Assembly: GCF_900102055.1 (NCBI RefSeq)
Contig: NZ_FNBA01000003.1
Coordinates: 372,001-436,000, forward strand
Reading direction: 5' to 3'
From: Ulvibacter litoralis
GTDB taxonomy: Bacteria > Bacteroidota > Bacteroidia > Flavobacteriales > Flavobacteriaceae
DNA length: 64,000 bases
The translations under genes were made by a program, and so were the position numbers. The notes under the pieces are model-generated. The model had not been told where the DNA came from, searched no databases, and was given only the letters and a program-made list of their open reading frames with translations. This document shows positions 1 to 8,186 of this stretch, piece after piece. How positions within the stretch are numbered: the stretch's first letter is position 1; each line of letters starts with the position of its first letter.

Positions 1-1011
1 GGATCTTGGGTAGATAGTAAGTTTGGTTTCTCTTTTGGGTTCTTTAATGATGCCAATAGTTTGAAGAGGGCGGTAACAAAATATAACCCGACAGACTTTG
101 ATATGATTTGGACTTTGAGCAAAGGAAATAGTTATAGGTCTCATAAAACGTTATTGTTATCGCCAAAATGGCATTCAAAATGGTACGCCTATGTTCATGA
201 TCCCTATCCGCAGCAATTGTATCCGAGACCTTATAATTATGTACCTTATGGTTTTAGAAAAAAAAGAAATTTCTTTCGGGAAATAACACTTAAAGCAAAG
301 TACATTGTATTTCCTAGTCAGTTATTAAAAGATTGGATGTTGAGTTATTATGTAGAAATAGCACGTAAAAGTTTAATAATTCCGCATCAACTTTCAGGTC
401 AAAATGTGAGTGGAAATACTTTGCCAGATTATTTCGATTCCAATAAATTTAATGTGCTTCATGCAGGTAACCTTCTCGATTTAAGAGATCCTAAACCAGT
501 TGTAGAGGCATTCGAATTATTTTTGAAGCAAAGTCCTTCTGCAAAGAAAAATGCAGCATTATTTTTTTTAGGTAAAAAGTCAATATTCTCTAATTACCTT
601 AAAATAAAAGCAGAGAAAATTCCTCAAATTTATGCTTCCCAAGATTATGTTCCATTTGAACAAGTATTCTCTATGCAACAAAATACTTCGGTAAATATTA
701 TACTAGAAGCCACATCAGAAATAAGTCCTTTTCTTCCAGGTAAGTTTGCGCATTGTGTCGAAGCGGATGTTCCAATTTTACTTATCGGACCCCATTATAG
801 TGAGTGTAAAAGATTATTTGGGTCAGAGTATCCATATAGTTTTGAGTTTGATGATATTAATAAAATTGCAAATGCATTTCACAAAATGTATGACCAATGG
901 ATGGAGAATAAAGAATCTTTAAAATTAAATCGCCCCGATTTACAGCAATACTTGTCGGCTAAATATTTAAAAGAAGTACTTGAAGAGTCAACTCAAAATC
1001 AATCCAGTTAA
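1..1011 (+). CDS. Glycosyltransferase, GT-B/GT4-like, 5' end cut by window edge
   Basis: The frame is open from base 1, reading through GSWVDSKFGF into the first in-frame TTG at base 61. The gene therefore almost certainly starts left of the window and only its later part is seen. The visible part resembles the two-domain GT-B fold: a middle stretch NVLHAGNLLDLRDP typical of the start of the nucleotide-sugar-binding half, then ISPFLPGKFAHCVEADVPIL, which matches the acceptor-switch region of GT4 enzymes (PGK, then a conserved position near E). It would transfer a sugar from a nucleotide donor to the lipid-linked repeat unit at the cytoplasmic face. Its stop overlaps the next start (TAATG), so translation is probably coupled. 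The family call is good; the sugar specificity is unknown. Confidence 0.75.
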   Translation, partial: GSWVDSKFGFSFGFFNDANSLKRAVTKYNPTDFDMIWTLSKGNSYRSHKTLLLSPKWHSKWYAYVHDPYPQQLYPRPYNYVPYGFRKKRNFFREITLKAKYIVFPSQLLKDWMLSYYVEIARKSLIIPHQLSGQNVSGNTLPDYFDSNKFNVLHAGNLLDLRDPKPVVEAFELFLKQSPSAKKNAALFFLGKKSIFSNYLKIKAEKIPQIYASQDYVPFEQVFSMQQNTSVNIILEATSEISPFLPGKFAHCVEADVPILLIGPHYSECKRLFGSEYPYSFEFDDINKIANAFHKMYDQWMENKESLKLNRPDLQQYLSAKYLKEVLEESTQNQSS

Positions 1012-2138
1012 TGAAAATTTTAATTGTTTCAATGCGATCTATTCATACTATTCGTTGGGTTTCTCAACTAGAAAATAGTGGGCATGAAGTGCATTGGTTC
1101 GATATTTTAAATGGTGGTTATATTAGTGAATGGGCATGGGTGACGCAACACACTAATTGGCGCTATAAGTTTGGGGATTTTAAAGGACGCTTTTTTCTAA
1201 AAAAGCACCTTCCTAAATTACATCTCCTATTTGAAAATAATGTTGAAAAGGAGTTTGAAAAGTTAGTTAATCAAATTAAGCCAGATGCAGTTCATAGCTT
1301 TGCATTACATATAGCAGCATATCCAATACTTAGTGTAATGAATAAATATCCAAGCATTAATTGGATCTATTCATCTTGGGGTAGTGATTTGTTTTTTCAT
1401 AAAGAGTTTTCAGATTTAAGGGAAAAGATTACAAAGGTTTTGCCGCACATTGATTTTTATTTTTCCGATTGTAAACGAGATTGTGAGATTGTGAGGTTTT
1501 TGGGGTTCAACGGTACATTTCTAGGAGTATTTCCTGGAGGTGGTGGTTACGATTTAAAACAAATAGATACTTATGTCAAACCTTATAAGAATAGAGATGT
1601 ACTGTTAATCAAAGGGTATCAAAGGAAATTAGGTAGGTGTATTCAAGTCTTGGAGGCTCTGAAAATGTTAAAGGGAGAACTTAAAGAATGTAGAATAATA
1701 GTGTTTGGTGCGCATCAAGAGGTAATAGATTATATTCATAAGAATGATTTTGATACTTGGGGTAATTTCACTTATCATAAAAATTTAGCGCATGAGCAAT
1801 TATTGAAACTTATGGGGCAGGCAAAAATTTATATAGGGAATAACATATCTGACGGGATGCCTAATACGCTTTTAGAAGCAATTTGTGCAGGTGCATACCC
1901 TATTCAGTCTAATCCGGGAGGAGCAACTGCAGAAATAATTAATACTGATAATGGAGCGCTTATTAATGATAGTGAAAATGTAGAACACATTTTTCAGGTG
2001 TTGAAAAGTGTGCTTGAAAAAGAAAATTTGGTAAAAGGCTCTATGAAAAACCTTACATCTGTGCGAACTAAATTGGAGTATGAGAAAGTGAAATCCGAAG
2101 TGCTTTTGGCATATAATAAAATTGAAAATAAAAGATAG
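1011..2138 (+). CDS. Glycosyltransferase family 4-like protein
   Basis: A 375-residue GT-B fold protein. The N-terminus MKILIVSMRSIHTIRW and the following GHEVHW fit the first Rossmann half. The C-terminal half has DGMPNTLLEAICAGAYPIQS then NPGGATAEII, the E-x7-E-like signature with the conserved LLEA and P-x-Q/S-N-x-GG elements of GT4. It is expected to add one sugar of the repeat unit. The ATG shares one base with the upstream stop, and the next gene's ATG directly follows its TAG, so the first three genes are tightly packed. No octamer CTTCGGAA occurs in this 5' block and it looks more AT-rich than downstream genes, which hints at separate acquisition. Confidence 0.85.
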   Translation: MKILIVSMRSIHTIRWVSQLENSGHEVHWFDILNGGYISEWAWVTQHTNWRYKFGDFKGRFFLKKHLPKLHLLFENNVEKEFEKLVNQIKPDAVHSFALHIAAYPILSVMNKYPSINWIYSSWGSDLFFHKEFSDLREKITKVLPHIDFYFSDCKRDCEIVRFLGFNGTFLGVFPGGGGYDLKQIDTYVKPYKNRDVLLIKGYQRKLGRCIQVLEALKMLKGELKECRIIVFGAHQEVIDYIHKNDFDTWGNFTYHKNLAHEQLLKLMGQAKIYIGNNISDGMPNTLLEAICAGAYPIQSNPGGATAEIINTDNGALINDSENVEHIFQVLKSVLEKENLVKGSMKNLTSVRTKLEYEKVKSEVLLAYNKIENKR

Positions 2139-3314
2139 ATGATCATATTTCCACCAAGAGTATCTATTGAAGATCAAACATGCTATTTAAAAGCAGATTT
2201 TTCTATTAATGATACTATTCAAACACTTTGGTATTCTTTCCCAATTGAATATAAAGATTATCTAGTTACTGAAAATTGTGATGCTTTTGTAATAGGGTTG
2301 CTACATCATGCGTTACGACTAGGTGAAGATATACATGTAGAAGGAAATATGTCTTCCAGACTGTTTTATACCTTAAATAACTATCTTATTCCAGCTTTTG
2401 TATTATCTGATAGTCGGAATAAAAGCTTAAAAGTAATAGCTGAAACATTAAACGATGAAAATTTAAATATTAAAGGAAGCTGTGGTACGGGTATTTCTTG
2501 TGGAGTAGATTCTTTAGCTACTTTAGCAACTCATACAGGTGTAGATACTTCTTATGACGTGACGTATTTAGTTTATTTAAATGCAGGTTCTCATGGTGAT
2601 TTTGGAGGGGAGATTGCCCAACGAACTTTTGAAAAGAGACAAAAAAATATTACTGATTTTTCTAAAAAGATAAATCTACCTCTTCTTAAAATTGATTCTA
2701 ATATAAGTGAAATATTAAAATTAAATTTTCAATTAACTCACACCTTAAGGCAAGTTTCTTGTATTCTTACTTTACAAAAACTATTTAAATCGTATTATTA
2801 TTCCGCAGCAAAACGATTCGATTTTTTTGAAATGAATGAAATTGTAGGGTCTTGGGATACTCTGATTTTAAGTATGGTTGCGACAGAATCGATGCGTTTT
2901 TATCCATCCACTTCAAGGTATAATCGTATTGAGAAAACAAGCCTCGTTGCCGAATTTGAACTATCACATCACCATTTAGATATTTGCACAGATGCAATGG
3001 CAACTAATGCTGAAATAAATTGCTCAAAATGTGAAAAATGTATGAGAACACAACTTACCTTAGATTTACTTGGTAAATTAGAGCTTTATGAGAGTGTTTT
3101 TAATTTAGACGCTTATTTTGAACGAAAAAAAGCCTTCATTATTAGTGTGATAAATAACACCAAAACAGATCCTTTTAACAGAGAAATTTATTCCTTATTA
3201 GTTGAAAATGGGCATTCAAAAAAAAAGTACCTTTTTGCTAGTCTGTTGTTTCAAGTTGAAAGTAAATTTAAAAAATGCAAAAAAAGTATTAAGCGAATCA
3301 TTGGAAGGTCATAA
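2139..3314 (+). CDS. QueC-like PP-loop (adenine nucleotide alpha hydrolase) protein in polysaccharide locus
   Basis: A 391-residue protein with a PP-loop-like ATP-pyrophosphatase motif SCGVDSL at residues 120-126, close to the SGGxDS of QueC, asparagine synthase and related enzymes. Near the C-terminus is CSKCEKCMRT (C295, C298, C301), with C283 nearby as a possible fourth ligand. This arrangement recalls the zinc site of QueC, which precedes a conserved R. It is longer than QueC (about 230 residues), with an extra N-terminal domain of about 110 residues. PP-loop enzymes adenylate a carbonyl or carboxyl group and then add nitrogen or sulfur, so a sugar-modification role is inferred from context and not shown. 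ATG immediately follows the upstream stop. This is not a housekeeping queC, since no queD, queE or queF is near. Confidence 0.65.
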   Translation: MIIFPPRVSIEDQTCYLKADFSINDTIQTLWYSFPIEYKDYLVTENCDAFVIGLLHHALRLGEDIHVEGNMSSRLFYTLNNYLIPAFVLSDSRNKSLKVIAETLNDENLNIKGSCGTGISCGVDSLATLATHTGVDTSYDVTYLVYLNAGSHGDFGGEIAQRTFEKRQKNITDFSKKINLPLLKIDSNISEILKLNFQLTHTLRQVSCILTLQKLFKSYYYSAAKRFDFFEMNEIVGSWDTLILSMVATESMRFYPSTSRYNRIEKTSLVAEFELSHHHLDICTDAMATNAEINCSKCEKCMRTQLTLDLLGKLELYESVFNLDAYFERKKAFIISVINNTKTDPFNREIYSLLVENGHSKKKYLFASLLFQVESKFKKCKKSIKRIIGRS

Positions 3315-3353
3315 ATAATACTTTAAACAAACCATAAATATAAACACCACTAA

Positions 3354-4460
3354 ATGCTCACCCTAATTTACCCATATCGCAATCGAGAAGTAGAGCGGAT
3401 TCAAAAAAGCTTAAACTCTCTAAAAAACCAAACAGTGACTACGTTTACCGTTCGGTTTGTCGATTATGGGTCTGAGCCCGAAACAGCTCAAAAGGTAAAG
3501 GCGTTGATAAATGAGTTTGATTTTGCGGAGTATTCTTATTACCCAACACACTTTCAACCGTGGAATAAGTGCAAGGCGCTAAATAGTGTGATTAAAAATT
3601 TAGACTCCGGATTTTGTTTTGTTGCCGATGTGGATATGATATTTCATTCTGAATTTGTTGAAAGAGCGATTTCACTTCAGAAACCAGCTACAGCAACTTT
3701 TTTTAAAGTTGGTTTTTTAACGGAAGCTGAAACGAAAACAAGCAAGCCCTTTAGTGAATATACAGTAAGTTTTACTAGTTCTGAAGAAGCTACAGGATTA
3801 ACAATGTTTCCTGTTGAAGCATTGCAAAAAATAAGAGGGTTTGATGAGTTTTATCATTTTTGGGGCGCCGAAGATACCGACATGCACGTTCGTCTTCAGA
3901 ACAAGGGTTATAATGTTAATTTTTACGATGCTGAGGTGTTAATGTTGCATCAATGGCATCAAAGTTACCGAAGCAAAGAAACTTCAGAAGTAACAAAAAA
4001 CCTTCAAATAAGCGATATAGTTTCTATAAATCACCAGCATTTGCATTATGCTATATCTCATAAAAAAACAATTGTAAATTCTGAAACTTGGGGCGAACCT
4101 CTTTCCGAAGTTGCTTTTGAAAAACTTCAGAAGGAAACAAAAAATCCAATTCTAATTTCTAATTCTAAAGCAGCAATACTACATTTTTTGTATTGTGAGC
4201 TTTCCGAAGTAACCGAAAAACCAATGTGCTTTCATATCAAAGCAGATCCGTTTCAGAAGTCCTTAAAATACAAAGCAAAAACAGTATTGGGCAAAAAAGT
4301 GCCTTCGTATCTTACATTAAAAGAGGTAAACGATATGTTGTTACTTCATATCATAAGTTTTTATAGAAACTACGAGTACACCTATCAAGTGTTTGAGGCA
4401 GAAAACACTTTGCAACTTACCATTGCAAAAACAGAGAATTCAATAAACAAACAGGACTAA
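3354..4460 (+). CDS. Glycosyltransferase family 2, galactosyltransferase-type C-terminus
   Basis: A 368-residue GT-A fold enzyme. It opens with LTLIYPYRNREVERIQKSL and RFVDYGSE, the nucleotide-binding start of GT2. FVADVDMIF around residue 90 contains the D-x-D metal and donor site. GFDEFYHFWGAEDTDMHVRL is the WGxED motif seen in galactosyltransferase-like GT2 proteins, and it carries the likely catalytic acidic residue. The last 130 residues (after SYRSKETSEV) have no recognised domain. It is expected to be cytosolic or membrane-peripheral and to extend the glycan repeat. A 39-base gap precedes the ATG. Confidence 0.88.
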   Translation: MLTLIYPYRNREVERIQKSLNSLKNQTVTTFTVRFVDYGSEPETAQKVKALINEFDFAEYSYYPTHFQPWNKCKALNSVIKNLDSGFCFVADVDMIFHSEFVERAISLQKPATATFFKVGFLTEAETKTSKPFSEYTVSFTSSEEATGLTMFPVEALQKIRGFDEFYHFWGAEDTDMHVRLQNKGYNVNFYDAEVLMLHQWHQSYRSKETSEVTKNLQISDIVSINHQHLHYAISHKKTIVNSETWGEPLSEVAFEKLQKETKNPILISNSKAAILHFLYCELSEVTEKPMCFHIKADPFQKSLKYKAKTVLGKKVPSYLTLKEVNDMLLLHIISFYRNYEYTYQVFEAENTLQLTIAKTENSINKQD

Positions 4461-4476
4461 TTATAGTAAACACGGT

Positions 4477-5289
4477 ATGAAGCAAAAAACAATCCGACTT
4501 TTCTGGTGGAACGAAATACAGCTAATGGGTAAATCCAAAGAGAATTATGGGGATCTACTCGGAAAGTATTTGGTCGAGAAAATATCGGGAAGTTCTGTTG
4601 TTTGGACGCATCCTAAAAAACGAAGTTTTAAAAATTTATTTTCACCCATTTATGTGACCATCGGAAGTATTTTAGCACAGGTTACTACCAATTGTGTGGT
4701 GTGGGGAAGTGGCGTTATTTCGAAAGATTCGCAAGTTAAAAAAGCCACCTTTCTAGCAGTTCGCGGTCCGAAAACACGCGAAGTACTTCAAAATTTAGGA
4801 TATTCAGTTCCTGAAGTGTATGGCGATCCTGCTTTGTTGCTTCCAAAGTATTACCATCCAAAAGTTGATAAAAAATACGCGATTGGAATAATTCCGCATT
4901 ACAAAGATTTTGAGCTAGCCACCCAACTATATGCTTCTCATAAAAATGTACTCGTTATAGATTTAATGACCAATGATATTGAAGCGACAACCGATTCAAT
5001 TTTACAATGTGAACGCATTGTTTCATCTTCTTTGCATGGCGTTATTGTGTCGCATGCGTATCAAATTCCGGCGGTTTGGGTTCCATTTTCGGACTCCCTA
5101 TTTGGCGACGGAATCAAATATCAAGATTATTTTGAATCAGTAGGCTTGGAGAGTTATGCTCCGAAAGTGTCTAATACGGCCTTGTCTGAAGCTGAAATAG
5201 CTGCGTTGTTTACAACCTATCCAACACTACCGGATGCTTTAAAAATAAAAGAATTACAAGACGGTTTACTTAAGGTTTCTCCTTTCTAA
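4477..5289 (+). CDS. Polysaccharide pyruvyl transferase family protein
   Basis: A 270-residue protein of the polysaccharide pyruvyl transferase family (PF04230, CsaB/WcaK type). The diagnostic pieces are NYGDLLGKYL (residues 23-32), VVWGSGVIS (74-82), LAVRGPKTREVLQNLGY with YGDPALLLP (93-123), and SSSLHGVIVSHAYQIPAVWV (183-202), which holds the conserved H of the active region. Characterised members transfer a pyruvate ketal from phosphoenolpyruvate onto a sugar; many family members in glycan loci have unproven substrates. It sits between a GT2 gene and the neuB start. A pyruvylated residue would add negative charge to the polymer alongside the nonulosonate. Confidence 0.87.
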   Translation: MKQKTIRLFWWNEIQLMGKSKENYGDLLGKYLVEKISGSSVVWTHPKKRSFKNLFSPIYVTIGSILAQVTTNCVVWGSGVISKDSQVKKATFLAVRGPKTREVLQNLGYSVPEVYGDPALLLPKYYHPKVDKKYAIGIIPHYKDFELATQLYASHKNVLVIDLMTNDIEATTDSILQCERIVSSSLHGVIVSHAYQIPAVWVPFSDSLFGDGIKYQDYFESVGLESYAPKVSNTALSEAEIAALFTTYPTLPDALKIKELQDGLLKVSPF

Positions 5290-5305
5290 ACTTGCTTTAA
5301 AACAG

Positions 5306-5313
5306 TACATTTG
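5306..5313 (+). promoter_or_regulatory. Possible internal -7 box before neuB
   Basis: TACATTTG matches the Bacteroidota -7 consensus TAnnTTTG, 19 bases before the proposed TTG start of neuB, in a 42-base gap. No good -33 TTG lies at the usual distance, so this may only be a weak internal promoter. Confidence 0.3.
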
Positions 5314-5331
5314 AATATAAAACCCAATTAA

Positions 5332-6336
5332 TTGATTACAACAATAGCCGAAATAGGTCAAGCACACAACGGAAGCTTAGAACTACTGCACAAATATATC
5401 GACGCGGTGGCTTCAACAGGGGTTAATGCTATTAAGTTTCAAACCCACATCGCAAATGCCGAAAGTAGCATTCACGAACCTTTTCGTGTCAAGTTTTCGG
5501 ACGATAAAACACGTTTTGATTATTGGAAGCGCATGGAGTTTACACAAGCCGAATGGATTGAAATTGGAGCACATACCAAACGCGTAGGGCTTCAATTTAT
5601 GAGCAGTCCTTTTAGCAATGCAGCAGTCGATATTTTAGAGAAAGCGGGTGTTGAACAATACAAAGTAGGTAGTGGTGAGGTTAATAATTTTTTATTGCTG
5701 AAGAAAATAATAGATACTAAAAAAACTATCATTATTTCTAGCGGAATGAGTTCGTACGATGAATTAGACCGTACTGTTGCTTTTCTGAAGGAGCACAACG
5801 CTCACTTTTCAATTTTGCAATGTACTACAAGCTATCCAACCCAGCCTGAAAACTTCGGATTGAACGTTCTTGCTGAATTAAAAGAACGTTATGATGTTCC
5901 TGTAGGGTTTTCAGACCATTCAGCAAAAGTATCAACAGGGATTGCAGCGGTCGCATTAGGTGCTCAAATAATAGAATTTCATGTGGTTTTAGACCGAAAT
6001 CAATTTGGACCCGATGTTACTTCTTCCTTAACCATAGAGGAAACAAAACAGTTAGTTGAAGGTGTTTCTGCTATTTCAGAAGCGTTGCAGCATCCTGTAA
6101 ATAAAAAAGATAATTCCGCCTTTTCAGAATTAAAACAAATTTTTGAAAAGTCATTAGCGGTAAACAAAACCCTTAAAAAAGGACATATTCTTAGCTTTGA
6201 CGATTTAGAGGCCAAAAAACCAAAAGGGTATGGTATTGATGCCATTCACTTCGAGAAAATTATAGGACAACCAATCATAAAAGATCTGAATCAGTGGGAT
6301 TTTTTAACTGAAGACGCAATTAACGAGTATGAGTGA
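5332..6336 (+). CDS. neuB: N-acetylneuraminate (nonulosonate) synthase NeuB
   Basis: A 334-residue NeuB-family enzyme. It condenses phosphoenolpyruvate with an N-acyl hexosamine such as ManNAc to make a nine-carbon acid. The N-terminal TIM barrel shows TIAEIGQAHNGS at the start, AIKFQTH, the stretch YKVGSGEVNN, and GFSDHS with EFHVVLDR. A C-terminal SAF (antifreeze-like) domain follows from about residue 275 (SLAVNKTLKKGHILSFDDLE). The start is TTG at 5332; no ATG lies in frame nearby, and the protein begins at the usual family position. It overlaps neuC by 8 bases, so B, C and A are probably translationally coupled. Legionaminate or another nonulosonate is possible instead of Neu5Ac. Confidence 0.92.
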   Translation: MITTIAEIGQAHNGSLELLHKYIDAVASTGVNAIKFQTHIANAESSIHEPFRVKFSDDKTRFDYWKRMEFTQAEWIEIGAHTKRVGLQFMSSPFSNAAVDILEKAGVEQYKVGSGEVNNFLLLKKIIDTKKTIIISSGMSSYDELDRTVAFLKEHNAHFSILQCTTSYPTQPENFGLNVLAELKERYDVPVGFSDHSAKVSTGIAAVALGAQIIEFHVVLDRNQFGPDVTSSLTIEETKQLVEGVSAISEALQHPVNKKDNSAFSELKQIFEKSLAVNKTLKKGHILSFDDLEAKKPKGYGIDAIHFEKIIGQPIIKDLNQWDFLTEDAINEYE

Positions 6337-7489
6337 AAAACGTAAAATATGTGTTGTAATTACCGCAAGACCTTCTTACAGTAGGGTGAAAACGGCATTA
6401 CAAGCGATTAAAGATCATCCCGATTTAGAATTACAATTAGTGGTTGCTGGGTCGGCATTATTAGACCGTTACGGAAACGCTGTAAATTTTATCGAAAAAG
6501 ATGGTTTTACGATTAACGAGAAGGTTTTTATGGTTTTGGAGGGCGAAAATAAAACGGCAATGGCTAAAACCACCGGACTTGGTGTCATGGAACTTGCCAA
6601 CGTGTTTTATAATTTAGAGCCAGATGCAGTGCTTACCATTGCTGATCGTTTCGAAACCATTGCGACTTCTATTGCTGCGGCCTATCAAAACATACCTTTG
6701 GTGCATTTGCAAGGGGGTGAAGTAACTGGAAACATTGACGAAAAAGTACGTCACGCCAATACCAAATTGGCCGATATTCATTTTGTTACTTCGGAAGATG
6801 CTAAAAATCGTGTGGTTAAAATGGGCGAAGATGAAGCCTATGTGTACAATACAGGTTGCCCTTCTATCGATATTGCTGCGGAAGTTTTAAAAGCACCTGC
6901 TTTAGATTTTGATCCTATTGAAAAATATGGTGGTGTTGGTGGAAAATTATCTTCTACTGAAGGCTATATTGTGGTAATGCAGCATCCTGTAACCACTGAA
7001 TATAGTGAAGCCAAGCAAGATGTTTTAAAAACCCTAAAAGTAGTAGACGACTTGGGGATTCCTGCCTATTGGTTTTGGCCCAATGTAGATTCTGGAGCCG
7101 ATGGAACTTCCAACGGAATCCGTTCGTATCGTGAAAATAACAATCCGAAAAACATTCATTTCTTTAAAAATATGGAGCCTTTCGATTTTTTGAAGCTACT
7201 TGTAAATAGCAAATGTTTGGTCGGAAATAGTAGTGTTGGAATACGAGAATGTTCCTTTTTAGGAGTGCCTGTGGTAAATATTGGAACCCGACAAAATAGA
7301 CGCTTACGAGGTGAAAATATTATTGATGTGCTGTATGAAGAAGATGCGATTAAAGCGGCAATTGAATCGCAACTCGAACATCCAAAAAACACAAAAAGCA
7401 CCATCTACGGAAATGGAAATAGTGGTAAAAAAATTGCAAATATTCTCGCAACCATCGAACTGCGTTTTCATAAAACCATTACTTATTAA
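6329..7489 (+). CDS. neuC: UDP-N-acetylglucosamine 2-epimerase (hydrolysing) NeuC
   Basis: A 386-residue enzyme of the hydrolysing UDP-GlcNAc 2-epimerase family. It releases UDP and gives ManNAc, or a diamino analogue in legionaminate pathways. Family marks are VITARPSYSRVKTAL at the N-terminus, LTIADRFET near residue 105, HLQGGEVTGNIDEKVRHA near 127, VVMQHPVTTEY near 215, and the UDP-binding tail LVGNSSVGIRECSFLGVPVVNIGTRQ. NeuC feeds NeuB directly. The ATG lies inside the last codons of neuB, and its stop shares a base with neuA. The presence of a hydrolysing epimerase excludes a PseG-type pseudaminate route using a separate UDP-sugar hydrolase for this step. Confidence 0.93.
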   Translation: MSEKRKICVVITARPSYSRVKTALQAIKDHPDLELQLVVAGSALLDRYGNAVNFIEKDGFTINEKVFMVLEGENKTAMAKTTGLGVMELANVFYNLEPDAVLTIADRFETIATSIAAAYQNIPLVHLQGGEVTGNIDEKVRHANTKLADIHFVTSEDAKNRVVKMGEDEAYVYNTGCPSIDIAAEVLKAPALDFDPIEKYGGVGGKLSSTEGYIVVMQHPVTTEYSEAKQDVLKTLKVVDDLGIPAYWFWPNVDSGADGTSNGIRSYRENNNPKNIHFFKNMEPFDFLKLLVNSKCLVGNSSVGIRECSFLGVPVVNIGTRQNRRLRGENIIDVLYEEDAIKAAIESQLEHPKNTKSTIYGNGNSGKKIANILATIELRFHKTITY

Positions 7490-8184
7490 TGAAAATTTTA
7501 GGACTCATACCAGCACGTGGCGGGAGTAAGGGAATACCGAATAAGAACCGTAAAGAGCTTCATGGTAAGCCCTTGTTACAATACACGATTGAAGCGGCTT
7601 TAGGGGCTACACAATTAGATCGGGTTATTTTTTCTTCGGAAGACGCTACGCTGATGCAACTTGCAAAATCATTGGGAGTCGACGTTCCTTTTGAGCGTCC
7701 GATGCACCTTTCTGAAGATTCCTCAAGTTCGCTAGGAGTTGTGCAACATGCGCTTAAAACCTTGGCAGAAGCGGGCAAAGAGTATGATGCAGTTTGTTTG
7801 CTTCAAGTGACAAATCCATTCAGAACGGCGCAATTTATTGATACAGCGGTTTCAAAATTTAAAAGCTCTCATGCAGATTCCTTACTTTCAGTATTACAAG
7901 TGCCTCACGAATTTAATCCACATTGGACCTTTGAAGTTTCAGAAAAAGGAACCCTTCAATTAGCCACTGGCGAATCTGAAATTATTAAAAGACGACAAGA
8001 ACTTCCGCCAGCGTATTATCGCGACGGATCAATTTATATCACCAAAAGCAACGTAATTTTAGAAGATAATTCGCTCTACGGAAATTTAATTAGTTACATT
8101 GAATCTAACCCAGAATACCACGTAAATATTGATACGATGGACGATTGGGAGAAAGCGGTTGTAATAGCTCAAAAACTTAAATAG
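7489..8184 (+). CDS. neuA: N-acylneuraminate cytidylyltransferase NeuA
   Basis: A 231-residue CMP-nonulosonate synthetase. It activates the nine-carbon acid with CTP to give the CMP-linked donor. The nucleotide-binding motif LIPARGGSKGIPNKNRKELHGKPL spans residues 5-28; LLQVTNPFRTAQFID and the late HVNIDTMDDW region, with the metal-binding DxxxD-type acids, are present. Length matches bacterial single-domain NeuA/LegF; no esterase or lyase extension is fused. It overlaps neuC by one base, and asnB-like begins 3 bases after its stop. Together NeuC, NeuB and NeuA supply an activated sialic-acid-type sugar to the transferases nearby. Confidence 0.93.
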   Translation: MKILGLIPARGGSKGIPNKNRKELHGKPLLQYTIEAALGATQLDRVIFSSEDATLMQLAKSLGVDVPFERPMHLSEDSSSSLGVVQHALKTLAEAGKEYDAVCLLQVTNPFRTAQFIDTAVSKFKSSHADSLLSVLQVPHEFNPHWTFEVSEKGTLQLATGESEIIKRRQELPPAYYRDGSIYITKSNVILEDNSLYGNLISYIESNPEYHVNIDTMDDWEKAVVIAQKLK

Positions 8185-8186
8185 AA

